A stretch of 64,000 nucleotides of DNA, taken from positions 12,160,090-12,224,089 of the forward strand of contig JAPTYO010000012.1 of NCBI GenBank assembly GCA_036873135.1, given 5' to 3'. The notes under the pieces are model-generated. The model made no database searches, was not told where the DNA came from, and saw only the letters and a program-made list of their open reading frames with translations. The first letter of the stretch is position 1. Every line of letters starts with the position of its first letter. The translations under genes were made by a program, and so were the position numbers. Of the stretch, positions 45,969 to 57,365 are shown piece after piece. The DNA comes from Clarkia xantiana subsp. parviflora (Eukaryota; Streptophyta; Magnoliopsida; Myrtales; Onagraceae).

Positions 45969-46909
45969 TATATGTTAATTTTTATTTTAATTGACAACTT
46001 TAATGTATTGTTTTTATACTTTTTTTGTAATGTAATTTTTAAATTGTTGCAATCATTATATTTAAAAAATTATGTGCTCACTTATATATTATATTTGTTT
46101 TTATACAAATTTTAAATACCAAAAGAATCGTAATTACTTTTAAACGTATAGTACGTAAATAACTGAACTAACCTAACAACGTCAACTTTCAAATTTTGGG
46201 ATAATTAACAACACACGTCGGTCAAAGTTGGAACCCAAATATTTGATCTAAAATTGAAACTTTGACGATTCTTAAAAAATGTGAAATTTTGTTAAACAAT
46301 CAATTACATTTTTATGATTTTGTACATATTTTTTTCCAAGTTTATTTTAATTAACTCAGTCTAACACTTGAATCTCATTCATTGATTTGTTCATGTCCGT
46401 ATTTTTTTAAAATATGAATATTTAATTTATATATAATGCTTAAAAAAATATGGCCAAACATCTATTTGATTTTAATATGCATGTGCTAATTCTATGTTGT
46501 CTCAAATATGTATATGTGTATATATAATATTCTCATTTTTTTAGTTGAAAATTTTAACATATTATTTGTACTTTTCTGTAATATGATTTTTAAATTATGA
46601 CAATCATATTTAACAAAATTACATGCTTATTTATATATTATGTTAGTAACTTTTTATATAATTATTTAAATACCAAAATAATTTTGTATTTATAAATATT
46701 TAATTTATTTATATAAAATTTTGTACAAAAAGTTGTATTGTGAGTATAGAATTATGTGGCTCCCAATTTGGAAGTGGAACTAGGTCTCCACCACTGGAGA
46801 GAGTTCCTATTTTACTGTAGCATTTACAGTAGCAGTTCCCACTTTGATGAGTTGGCAGTGACGTGGCGGGTGATGTGGAGGAACTAGGAACTCACCATTG
46901 GAAGTGCTC
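45236..46909. mobile_element. PIF/Harbinger-like non-autonomous element (1,674 bp)
   Basis: Inverted ends AAGCACTTCCAATGGT and ACCATTGGAAGTGCTC, flanked by TTA at 45233-45235 and 46910-46912. The inner ends also share AGTTCCTAGTTCC-type repeats. The interior is AT-rich with a (TA)n run and no ORF. A 3-bp TTA duplication and this kind of end are usual for Harbinger/Tourist elements. Confidence 0.82.
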
Positions 46910-47237
46910 TTAGACTCGATTTGGTCACCCCGTCGACCCCAAACATGGTTGGACACCGAAACTTGATAATCGAGTGATCGAGACCTGAAAACGCGTTAGT
47001 CCACCTAAAAAAGGCCTCCGACCGGACTAGTCCGGCCAAAGGGACCAGACTAGTCCGACCAAAGGGGACCGGACTAGTCCGGTCGAGAGGGGGCCGACGC
47101 GTCCCCGCGTTCGGCCTCGACGCTCGGTAACCATACCGGCTATGCGTATGAAGGTCATTCTGTCCCGTATGAAATATCACGCGGACTCCACCTAATACTG
47201 TGGGCCCTTCGATGCCAAGATCATGATCTCTTTAAAT

Positions 47238-48008
47238 TAGGGGTGGCAAACAGGTCGTGTCGTGTCGATTCGTGTCGTGTCACTAGTGACATACGTGTCA
47301 ACAGATCTATCGTGTCTAAACAGATCACTTTAAATATGACACAGACAGTTCTCGTGTCACACGGGAGTTGGCAGATATCGTGTCACACGGAACACAGACA
47401 CGAGACACGGAATTTTGTTTTTACACCAAAAAATATTACACTTTTTAGCCCAAAAACTTTTACAAATGTTACAAAATCATCCTAAATCAAGCACCATCAT
47501 ATTTTGAGAAATAATTGAATCTTCTCATTATATAAATAATAAGTTCATAAAGAAAAATTACTTAAATATAAAAAATCGAACATTACAAACAAAATAAGCC
47601 GATATCTAAATTTCAAGTTATCTTGAAGCTAGCACATGAAATCATATTATAAGTTTTTTTTGCCAATAGAAGTTTTTATTATTACAGACAATCATATTAT
47701 AAGTTTTTTTTAAATAGATTAATGTACTAAATAGTTGCAATATTTTTAAAATTATTATTGATCATTATATATTTTTTTTGGCAAAATTATTGGGCTTTAT
47801 ATAAATATTAAGTTTCAAATAAGTCGTGTCGATGCGTGTCTATCGTGTGGACCTACAGATCAGATCTACACGGACTTGCCTAAAAACGTGTCTAGTCGTG
47901 TCACAGATCTATCAGACACGGTCAGATTTTCGTGTAGATCAGGACACGAAAAAAAGCAGGTCCGTGTCAGATCGTGTCGTCGTGTCGTGTCAGCAATTGC
48001 CACCCCTA
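47238..48008. mobile_element. hAT-type non-autonomous element (771 bp)
   Basis: Ends TAGGGGTGGCAA and TTGCCACCCCTA, with a perfect 8-bp duplication CTTTAAAT at 47230-47237 and 48009-48016. The subterminal regions are packed with CGTGTCGTGTC repeats. The interior is AT-rich without a transposase. Confidence 0.95.
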
Positions 48009-48262
48009 CTTTAAATAGGACATCATATCTCTCATTTACAACTTGATCTCACTTTGAATGCTCTGACCTCTCTCTAGAACTTTATCTCTCTAAACCGGAT
48101 ACTCATTTAAGCATCAGAGAGGGTTCGCCGGACACCCCTCTTGCTTATCCATTTTGCAGGTTATCGAGAGGAAGATCGAGAAGAGCGGAACACGAGCAAG
48201 ACAAGCGATCTCGACTCGATAACACCATCAAGACCGGTACCTCGACGCGCGTGATCCATCAA

Positions 48263-48274
48263 TGGCGCCGTCCT
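48263..48274 (+). promoter_or_regulatory. Primer-binding site of the second Tat element
   Basis: TGGCGCCGTCC directly follows the LTR. Sites of this TGGCGCCGT type are usual in Tat/Athila-type gypsy elements. Confidence 0.8.
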
Positions 48275-50735
48275 TTTGACTCGAAGAAAAGCCGAGCTGT
48301 AACTAGATCGATGACAGCAAGTGGACAGTCAAGGGGCGAGCCCCTAACGGGGAATGAGCCTCCACCCGAAAGTTCAAGACCGCCACTACATCCCATTTCA
48401 AAGTTCCAAGAATGACCAAGCAAAAGGAGGTGCAACACCCTCCTCAAGACGAGTTTTCGACCGCCTCGACACCTATGGTGCGTAGGCACCCGAGCAAGGA
48501 AGTTAGAACAAGCACTCAAGCGCAATCCCAAAGACCACAACTGGGAGCCACCCCCCCCCCCCCCCCCACCACCCCCCACACAAGGATTCCCCTATGGCAT
48601 GCCTCCACAGGAACAACCATACAGAATGTCATCTCAAAGAATGTCGTCATATGACCACCCCATAAATGATCTAATGGCTTATAGATAAGCAATGAGAGAA
48701 GCAATGGGGACAAGAGATTATGTACCACCCCCTATTGGACAGAACCGTCAACATCCAGCAAGAGCAAGCCCGAGCATGGCACAAGCTGAGGAAAACAATC
48801 ATCCACAATTTGTGAGGCAGCAGCCTACTCACCAGCAAGAAAGGCAGCCGCCTATACCATAGTATGCAAGGCAGTCGTCTATACACTATGCTACAAGGCA
48901 ATCACATATCCCGCCTCCTGCCCAACAATATCAACACGTCCCAGCAGGGGTGCAATCTTATATGACAAGAGAGGAACGAGTGCCCCCACCACAGCCGTGG
49001 AGACCACCACCATCGTCTCCATACGAGTATCAATACCACCAAAGTCCATACTATTAGTCTTTTCAGGCCTAGTATCCACCAATGGATCAGAACAAACTAA
49101 AATGCACTTACCAACCCGCCCCAGGTAGCAATGACAATGGAGGAAATAGAAGCATCGGTAACAAGGAAGATGATGGAAGCAAAGGGCAAAGCTTTACATA
49201 GCTTAAGTGACAAGTCTTCACACCCCTTCGTGCAAGAGCTCATAGATATGCGTTTCCCCGAGGGGATATCTCCTGGGAAGATAGAGAAATACAATGGAAA
49301 GGGCGACCCAATGAAGCATGTGCAGCAGCACGAGGCTTCCTTGATGGGACTCACAAGTGATGAAAGACATATGGCTCTATCATTTGCAATGACATTGACA
49401 GGGGCAACTTCACACTAGTTATTCGGATTGCCGAAAAGATCAATAAGCTCATGGATGCAATTAATAGTCCAGTTTATTCAAAGATACCTAGGATAAAGAC
49501 AGCTCATGAAAGGATCCAATGTCATTGATGACGTACACCAAGAGCATGAGGAAACATTAGCGAGTTACTACACTAGCTTCAGTCAGAACCTAGCAGAAAT
49601 TGAGACAGACTTATCATAGGGGGGAAATTCGAGAATTTATGAGAAATTTGAGACGCTGGGTAGCACTCTTAGTGGATAGCATGGCTCTGGAAATGGTTAA
49701 CACAGTAGAAGAACTCGCAGCGCGGGTAAAGGCGCACATAGACCTAGAAAGGTCTAGGGCCATTAGGCGTGACACCAGTTCCTCCAGGTAAAACTAAAGG
49801 AAACAAGACTGGAAAGGGTAAACCGCAACAAGGGTCGCCAAACCCAAGAGCAAAATAATGGATTCCCCCTATAAAAAGGAGTTTTAATGAACAAAGAAGG
49901 CCAGATAGCGTGAATGCTATCAAATTCATACCCCTGAGCGCGCCTCTTACAGTCATCTTCCGGGAAATGAAAGAACAAGGAATGTGGATTCCGGCTTCGA
50001 AAAAGCCAACTCAGCAAATGGGTCCAAACAATAACAAATGGTGTAGATTTCACGAAGCTCGTGGACATCACACGAATTCCTGTAATACTTTGAGAGAGAA
50101 AATTGACAATGAAATCCAACAGGGACGTTTAAAGCACTATGTCAATACAGGAAACAAAAGAGAGCGATCGCCACCTCCTAGGTCACTGCCTATTGACAAA
50201 GGAAAATGAAGGATGGATGACAACCCACCTCTACCCAAGAAAGGAACCATCAATGTCATTAATGGGGGCATAGGCGCAGGAGGACAATCTTCCAATGCAT
50301 GGGAAGTGTATGCTTCCCAGACCGAAAACATGGCAATCTAGGGGAAAAGGCAAAGAGAAGAGGAAGACATGGTCATCCAGTTCTCTAAAAAAGACATGGA
50401 TCACATAGTGTTCCCACATGATGATGCTCTAGTGATAACGGCTGACATAGCCAATTTTGATGTCAAAAAAATCCTAACACTGGTGGACTTCCCACTGGTA
50501 AGCTTCGCTGGAAGATCAACATATCCGCTAGGAATTATAATGCTGCCAATGACTTTGGGACAAGGATGGAAACAAATCCACACAAATGTGAACTTTTTCG
50601 TGGTAAAAAACCTAGGTGAATATAATGGCATCCTTGCTAGAACAACTATAAACCCGCGTAATAGTCGCTTCTACAGCCCATCAAAAGTTGAAGTTCCTGA
50701 CTCCAAACAAAATTGGCGAAGTGTTGGGTGATCAG
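48275..50735 (+). pseudogene. Tat-type gag and protease remnant, broken
   Basis: Scattered over several frames: a Pro-rich N-terminal stretch (48412-49080), the gag core (RFPEGISPGKIEKYNGKGDP, then HVQQHEASLMGLTSDERHMA, 49240-49418), the Cys/His region (WCRFHEARGHHTNSC, about 50040-50083) followed by EIQQGRLKHYV, and the segment before the protease (FSKKDMDHIVFPHDDALVI, about 50383-50440). The protease keeps PLGIIMLPMTLGQGW and YNGILARTTIN, but the run between VKKILTLVDF and SFAGRST is short: the Asp-Thr/Ser-Gly active site and about 20 residues after it are missing. Several stops and frame changes. No reverse transcriptase follows on this strand. Confidence 0.8.
48549..48567. repeat. Poly-C tract in the gag region
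   Basis: A run of about 19 C within a Pro-coding stretch. Similar tracts lie at about 25800-25817, 28261-28280 and 61737-61751, and as G-runs at about 26063-26071 and 33190-33199. Confidence 0.9.
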
Positions 50736-51109
50736 ACAACAGCACGAAAGAGCTACGTCAATGCGATGAAAAGAAAAGTACAACAAGGCCCGAGCGTTGC
50801 AATGGTTGGAATACCAAGCAATGAAAGAGAAGAGACAACTCCGCGGGCATGGAAGAAGTAGAGTATGTTGAAGGGATGGGTGTACGGACAGCCGTTACAC
50901 CTAAGTAAACAACTGAGTTACAAGATAATGATAAGAACACCAGCCAATAAGGCTAGAATGAAAATGGTTTCGACTCCCAAAAGCCAGGAATGACGATATG
51001 AGTAAAAAGAAGAAGAGATAGAGAGAAGAACAAATATGGCAATCGCCTGGGGTCATCGCCATGTTGATGACATCCGGCAGCGACTTGAAAAGACAATAAG
51101 CAACTACTT

Positions 51110-51640
51110 CTCAAGATTCTCAAGAATGCAACCGAGTTGTATGCTAAGAAGGGAGAAGTCATTCGAACCTTCTTCAGAAATCTGAGAAGATCACACATCA
51201 GATATTTCAGGGGCATGCATGTAGTTGTAACAACTACAATAAGAGAGCTGAGAGAAAGGCTAGAAGAAGCCATCAGGAATGAAGAAAATGAATTGCAGAC
51301 CAACGGTCTCACGACCGAAGAAGAAGCTGAAAAATAATTGCAGAGTACCGACCTTGCGACCGAAGAAAAGGTTGTGGAAAACGAAGAAACAAGAGTCGGG
51401 TTTGGGTTCAGTCCGTTGAACATAAGCCTGGAAGAATTACATAAGGAGCGCTTGTGGTACGTGATACCACCCCAAGTCAAGAGGAACGAGCCGTTATTGG
51501 AATCAACACAGCTGAATGGTGTGATCACCACGAGACATGGGGGCACCACACTAATGAGTGTATGGCTTTGAAGATCGAGGTTGAATGCCTGATACGACAG
51601 GGAAGGCTACAAGACTATGTGGTGCCTCGCTTTGAATGAA
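51110..51640 (+). pseudogene. Second Tat-type gag fragment
   Basis: 51454-51639 reads WCDHHETWGHHTNECMALKI then ECLIRQGRLQDYV, a divergent form of the gag Cys/His segment at about 50040. Upstream, KKGEVIRTFFRNLRR and a Glu-rich stretch with a stop near 51335 could belong to the same gag. This is either a duplication or a fragment of another family member. Confidence 0.6.
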
Positions 51641-52055
51641 GCAGTCCTTGACAAAGGCCATGTCTACATATCTTTTCCAGTATCCTCACATTTACTTTTC
51701 TAAGCTAAGAATGAACTTCCTATATGGAGAGCGTACCCAGTAGTTGATAACTTTTATGTTTTTAAGTAAGATCCTAAGCGGAGATCTGCAGACTCCGTAA
51801 TGTAAATATTTTGAATGACTAAGTAATGAATGTCTTTTGATGCGACCAGGTCATATACAACTCACACCCTACTTTAAAAAATCACAAAGTAGTGGTAACT
51901 CTATGAAGATAAGCATGTCCATCAGTGACCTCTGACTTACATCGGTTATATAATGGGCCCAGAAGACCAGGTTGCATACAACCTTCAACATCCTCTGAGC
52001 TGATCACCCAACAGTAGGATCAAAATTACCCACAAAACAAACACCGAGTGAATTC

Positions 52056-52445
52056 AATAAAGTGACGTGACTACTTTGGAACCAACACCAAGTAGCACGA
52101 TTGCTATCAATAAAGTGATGTGCCTACTTTGGAACCAACACCAAGTAGCATGATTGCTATCAATAAAGTGACGTGCGTACTTTGGAACCAACACCGAGTA
52201 GCACGATTTCTATCCATAAAGTGACGTGCCTACTTTGGAACCAAAACCAAGTAGCACGGTTGCTATCAATAAAGTGACGTGCCTACTTTGGAACAAATAC
52301 CAACTAGCACGATTGCTATCAATAAAGTGACGTGCCTACTTTGGAACAAATGCCAAGTAACACGATTTCTATACAATAAAGTGACGTGCCTACTTTGGAA
52401 CAAACACAAACTAGCACGATTGCTATTCCATAGGGTGAAGTGCAT
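52056..52445. repeat. 53-bp tandem repeat array
   Basis: About seven units starting near 52057, 52110, 52162, 52218, 52271, 52322 and 52375, each with AATAAAGTGACGTGCCTAC, TTTGGAACCAACACCAAGT and AGCACGATTGCTAT. It decays towards both ends. Confidence 0.93.
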
Positions 52446-52599
52446 ACTTGGGACAAACACCAAGTAGTACGATTACCATTAACTCAGGAGCAAACACTGA
52501 GAATAGTAGATACTGGATACTATTATGTCCAGCCTACTATGGTATAAATACCAAGTAGCAACGACTTACCACAGATAGTCATGTCGCACTGAGCCCTGA

Positions 52600-53265
52600 A
52601 CTAGGTCGATGAAGAGGCAAGTCGCATCGCGATCTCTGGCATGCACACCTAAAACACACCAAATCTTACAAGTTGCGTCTTGTCATAACGTCACCTTGAA
52701 CATATCAATTAGACGGTTAGAAAACACAAATGCACAGCGGCAAAGCCGACCAAGTCGCGACCTTACTTCGGAAAAGCCAAGTAACGGTCATATAATTTCA
52801 AAATGCATCAAAAATTGCAAGTAGCGTCTTGCACCAACGCCATATCTTGGAAAACCAAGCGGTGGAAAAACGCACATGCAAGTAGCGCCTTTCCAAAATG
52901 CTATCTTCAGGCATTGAGTAAGCGGTCGTAAAATGTACCAAATCAAGAAAATAACGTCTTGCCATAACGCCATACCTTAGAATACCAAGCGGCGGAAAAC
53001 GCACTAACTTTTGCAAGTCGCGTCTTGCCAAAACGCTATCTCGAGGCATCGAGTAAGCAGCTTTAAAAAGTACCAAATAAAGAAAGTAACGTCTTGCCAC
53101 AACGCTATCTCGAATTATCGAGTAAGCGGTAAAGCGAATATCGCAAGTCGCGTCTTGCCAAAACGCTATCTTGAGGCATCAAGTAAGCGGCTTTAAAACT
53201 TACCAAATTATGCAAGTAACGTCTTGCCATATCGCTACCCTGAGGCATCGGGTAAGCGGTTAAAA
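52600..53265 (+). repeat. Array of CAAGTCGCGTCTTGCCAAAACG units
   Basis: About seven degenerate units of 75-100 bp with GCAAGTCGCGTCTTGCCAAA, ACGCTATCTCGAGGCATCGA and GTAAGCGGC. Same family as 30470-31075 (minus) and 33950-34480 (plus). Confidence 0.9.
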
Positions 53266-53266
53266 C

Positions 53267-53432
53267 TGTTAGCATGTGGTGACGTGGCGCCGTAATTGGT
53301 AGCCACCAAAACCGCGTAAGACTTCTTCTCACGAAGAACTTGTACGGGTTCCGACCGGAGGATCGAAAATCCCTCCACAACGTTCTTGGGCAGGAAAGCT
53401 ATTGAGGTATGTGTACATTATTCCGCTGGGAG
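53267..53432 (+). repeat. Internally deleted copia LTR fragment (plus orientation)
   Basis: It starts TGTTAGCATGTGGTGACG and TGGCGCCGTAATTGGTAGCC, then jumps to a later part (ACTTCTTCTCACGAAGAAC, GGTTCCGACCGGAGGATC, GTATGTGTACATTATTCCG). Both parts match the complete LTR at 54600-55196, which lies in the opposite orientation. Confidence 0.75.
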
Positions 53433-53449
53433 CGTACTAGTCCCATTTA

Positions 53450-53731
53450 TTGGGACATGTTTCTACAAATTTTGCCGACCTAGTGAAATCCAGAGAGATG
53501 ATCGAGCAGGGGATCCGGATGGGGAAGATTGAAGATCCTCTCAAAGGCTACCAAGAAGACAGTCTGAAGAAAAGTGGCGCCAAAAAGCCACTCCCAAAAG
53601 ACGCAACTGTAGGCGCAGTCTACCCGATGCAGTTGGCAACCCCCACGGCTCAGCTAGTGACTCAAGTACCCCCAGCTCCACAAACCTCCTTCACGGGTGG
53701 ACAAGCAAATCGAGCTAATTTCAGGCATTTT
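53450..53731 (+). pseudogene. Ty3/gypsy gag fragment
   Basis: Reads TNFADLVKSREMIEQGIRMG followed by KIEDP and a Pro/Gln-rich linker, resembling the FADLV-x-x-GE-MIE-x-G segment of some plant gypsy gag proteins. It ends at the junction with a copia LTR piece. Confidence 0.5.
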
Positions 53732-53894
53732 GGCCGGCCTATTGATGTGGGAGGCCCAATATTTGGGCCTCTCATGTCAATTAGGAATTAGGACAACCCC
53801 AATTACCTTAATATGACATTTACCCAATTGTCTCAGGTAACACATACAATATAACGGGCTACCATTTACGGCGCCCGTACACCTTATGCTAACA
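53732..53894 (-). repeat. Copia LTR fragment (first ~160 bp, minus orientation)
   Basis: Matches the start of the LTR at 55196-54600 (minus): TGTTAGCATAAGG, GGTAGCCCGTTATATTG, then GGCCTCCCACATCAATAGG. It abuts the gypsy RT fragment exactly at its TG end. Confidence 0.75.
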
Positions 53895-54365
53895 GGAAGG
53901 TCTATGATTGCCTTGACCTTGTCGGGATCCACTTCTATACCCTTCTTGCTGACTATAAATCCCAACAACTTGCCAGACGTGACTCTAAATGTGCATTTTG
54001 CTGGATTCAATCTGAGTTTAAACTTCTTGAGCCGTTCAAAGAGCATCCGCAAGTTGACAAGGTGGTCTTCATCTTCACGGGACTTTGCGATCATATCATC
54101 GACGTACACTTCTATCTGCTTATGCATCATGTCATGGAACAATGTCACCATTGCTCTCTGGTAAGTTGCCCCCGCATTCTTGAGTCCGAACGGCATGACC
54201 TTGTAGCAAAACGTGCCCCACATCGTGATGAAAGTGGTTTTTGACTTGTCCTCTTCCGCATCTTGATTTGATTGTATCAAGAGAACCCATCCATGAATGA
54301 GAACATGTTATGTCGTGGCGTGTTATCGACTAACATGTCAATATGAGGAAGTGGAAAGTTATCCT
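53895..54365 (-). pseudogene. Ty3/gypsy (Tat-type) reverse transcriptase fragment
   Basis: Minus strand: DNFPLPHIDMLVDNT, FSFMDGFS, then after a stop and frame change TTFITMWGTFCYKVMPFGLK, NAGATYQRAM, VYVDDMIAKS (the YVDD catalytic motif), LNPAKCTFRVTSGKLLGFIV and DPDKVKAIIDLP. Both ends are cut at copia-derived DNA: an LTR start on the left and a leader sequence on the right. Confidence 0.9.
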
Positions 54366-54369
54366 TTGA

Positions 54370-55196
54370 AGATTATGAACATCAAACTCAAATTCATAAC
54401 AAATTTTCGGTTTTGATCTTCAAAAACACATAAATTTCGAAAATTTTAAGTTTTTAAAGATCAAATACATGATATTATGTTGAAAATTTTGGAACACATA
54501 TTGATGTTCATCAACCTAAAAAAATTTCGGATTTTTCATAGATTAAGAACATCAGTTTATCAAAATTTTAAGAACTCCTAACTCAGGCTCTGATACCACT
54601 GTATGATTACGGGGACGTAATACTACGGAATGCTAAACGTGTACTAGCAAGATATCAAATCTACGCAGCGGAATTAGTACACATACCATTTAGCTTTCTT
54701 GCCCGAGAACGATGTGGAGGGAGTTCTGATCCTCCGGTCGGAACCACGTGCAAGTTCTTCGTCAGAAGAAGTCCCACGCGATGTAGCTCCACAACAAGAC
54801 CTCTGATCGATTCTTCAACGGAGATGGAACCTCAGACTGAATGCTCGAAAGTAATTTGGCACACTAATGGTGGTGTTATAGGGGCCGGCCGAAACTAGGC
54901 CAGAGAGAAATGAGTTTCTCTCAAATCACAACTTAAGAGGAGTTGTGATCAAGGTGTGTTTTGGGAATGACCCCAAGACCTCCTTATATAGTGGGAGGAG
55001 GAGAAAATCCTCCTCCCATCCTATCTAGGGTTTCGGCCGACCTATGTGGGTGGGAGGCCCAATTTTGGGCATCCCATGTCACATGGGAATTGGGTCGAGC
55101 CCAATTAGCCCTAATGTGACATTTACCTAATTATCTTAGGTAACCACATATATTAACGGGCTACCAATTATGGCGCCACGTCATCATATGCTAACA
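54370..55196 (-). repeat. Copia 5' LTR, primer site and leader (minus orientation)
   Basis: LTR 54600-55196 (597 bp), minus from TGTTAGCATATGATG to GTAATCATACA. Primer site TGGTATCAGAGC on minus at about 54587-54598. A leader (ATTTTGATAAACTGATG...) continues to about 54370, where gypsy RT begins. It includes GGCCGGCCCC and a TATAAGGAGGTC-like promoter region near 54980. Confidence 0.8.
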
Positions 55197-55279
55197 CGCC
55201 TATTCGGCGTGGACTGGAGTTCCCGCGGACTATCTCTGATTTTAGTCGGAAATTGCATGGTTTAGGCTTTGTCAACATT

Positions 55280-55929
55280 TTACCGTCGACAACCTGTTGT
55301 TTCTTTCCTTTTTTTCGTCATCTTTCTCTTTCCTTGCCCAGCTCGCCCCGGTATTGATTTCAGTCGAGCTTGTTCCATCTCGATGAATTTCAGGACTGAT
55401 GCAAGATCTAACACAGAACCAGTAGCAGTCAGTAAAGCCTTGGCTGCTCTCCAAGACTTCGGGAGTACCCCGATGATGGCTTGAATTTTATCCCATTCAC
55501 CCACCTGACCTTCTTCTTCCAGTGGTTTCAACATGCCAAGGAGATCATATACCTTTTCAAGTACACTCTTGCTGTGCTGTTTAAGCTTTCTTCCATTATT
55601 GGTATAAGTGGGTGCAAGATTATTGCCATGCCGTTTCCATATCTCAGGAAGACGGCATCCCAAATGTCCTTTGTAATCGGAACATCCTTATACTCATCAC
55701 GGAATTCCTGAGACATCTATGTCAGCAATATCTCATTTGCTTTCTTTTCATCTTGCTCCCATTGAAAATGGGCAAATGCTAGGTCTTTGGTTAGACCAGC
55801 ATTTGGGCAGCTCATGGACTTCTGAATGTGACCTATTAGGCCAATATCCTCCAACACTGAACCGACGCGCTTGCTCCACGAATCGTAGTTGGTCACAATC
55901 AAAAGCTCATTAGCACAAGATGATGTCAT
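55280..55929 (-). pseudogene. Ty1/copia gag fragment, broken
   Basis: Minus strand in at least three frames: LLIVTNYDSWSKRVGSVLED then GLIGHIQ (55929-55717), ITKDIWDAVFLRYGNGMA (about 55660-55700), and LKQHSKSVLEKVYDLLGMLK, VGEWDKIQAIIGVLPKSW and FIEMEQARLKSIPGRAGQG (55600-55300). This is the gag arrangement of plant copia elements. No protease follows. Confidence 0.75.
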
Positions 55930-56930
55930 CTATGTTGTAATTCGTTACTTAACACTTTGATAATCACGCATAATCAGGGAGACAATAACATTTTGAGAAA
56001 GAATTGCATACATCAAATATCTGTTAAGATGAAATCCAACAAATAATAATTCCTCAGTCATCTAAACCAACCGACCACCAGTAAACCAATGGAAGATGGC
56101 TGTGAAAGTGTTCACATCATCGTCGTCTTCCATCTAATAGATCAGTCTTTTAAAACGGTTTTAATCGCAAATTACCGGAACGGGAAATTTAAAATAAGCA
56201 TACCCGATCTTGGCTTTCCCAAGACCCTTTTATTTTGGAGAAATATTCCGATGAATTTACTCATGCATACATAATTCTACTATCCATGTAAATTATCATA
56301 CGCCAGTAACATTCATCACATAAACCACACTCATGCTTACGCGTCATGTGTCTAATGTTCCGAGGAACTCATGCTTGCATACATAATTCTACTTTCAAGT
56401 AAATTATCAAATGCAACTTCATCCTCAACATTCTAGTATACGTGTCAAACATGTAACATTCACATCCATCATACAAATTTGGCGACTGGTTTTCGTTTAT
56501 AAAATAATTTTAAACATTAGAGGCTGATTTGCAATTCATGCTTATTTAACCAGGCATTTCTAAAATTCTATACATTATGGGTTGATTTTAAAATAATTCA
56601 CGCAACATTCTAGACATGAATCCTAGGCATTTCCAACCAACATAGCATGTCTATCCTAATGCGCATTCCATATATTTAACCAGGGCTCAGCCCACAATAT
56701 GCAATATCTAGCTAGCTTGACTCAGTCAAGAAAACAGTTCTAATCATGCATAAATATATATTGAATAATAAACAATTGCAATTCAGCCCACTAATTATAC
56801 CAGTCCCAAAAACGTGTATTTCCGAGATCCATCCCCATAATCGAAACAATGCATAAGGTTATCAACCATTGAGCACTGTGTAGGCCTATTAATGTTCAAA
56901 ACATTTGGATTTTAAAACTTGACATCCCTA
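55930..56930. other. No gene seen
   Basis: AT-rich, CAT-rich low-complexity DNA with short repeats such as ACTCATGCTTGCATACATAAT. Possibly a retroelement leader or untranslated region. Confidence 0.45.
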
Positions 56931-56939
56931 TTTTAGTTG

Positions 56940-57215
56940 ACTTGAATTCGGTTTTGAAAATACAGTTCAGTTCAGTCTTCCAGTCCGATTTGGTCCGGTT
57001 CAGTTCGGTCTAGGAAATATGGTTCAGGTCCGGTCCGCAAAATCCGGTTCGGTAAAAACGGTTCGGTTCTGTTTTAATTTAAAATTTGGTTCGGTCCGAA
57101 TCGGTCCAATAAAAATAGGATTCAGTTCGGTTCAACACACAAAACCGGTTCGGTTAGATCCACTCAGTTACCTCGGTCCGACCCGACCTGATTAGGTCGA
57201 ACCGATTGAGAAAAT
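56940..57215. repeat. GGTTCGGT/CCGGTTCGG-rich repeat
   Basis: More than ten copies of GGTTCGGT, CAGTTCAGTTC or CCGGTTCGG variants, resembling hAT subterminal repeats such as those at 20897-21100. No terminal repeat or target duplication was found. Confidence 0.6.
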
Positions 57216-57365
57216 TCAGTTCGTTTTTAATTCGTCAGGGTTTGACATACTGGACTGGCCCAATAATTAAAATATAAATGGTTTGAATTTTTTCCCTAAA
57301 TGGTGATCTAGCATGTTGCAAATACCGAAATGTAAAACATTTTTTGTCAATTACAAAAATGGGGG

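Larger units (their letters stand above)
45204..48261 (+). repeat. 5' LTR of a second Tat-type element, with two nested DNA transposons
   Basis: It starts TGATGGATATACACCCAATT, like the other Tat LTRs here, and ends GTGATCCATCA just before the primer site. Removing the Harbinger-like (1,674 bp plus TTA) and hAT (771 bp plus 8 bp) insertions leaves about 590 bp, the size of its relatives (640 and 603 bp). GCATCAGAGAGGGTTCGCCG near 48110 matches the same position in the other LTRs. Confidence 0.8.
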
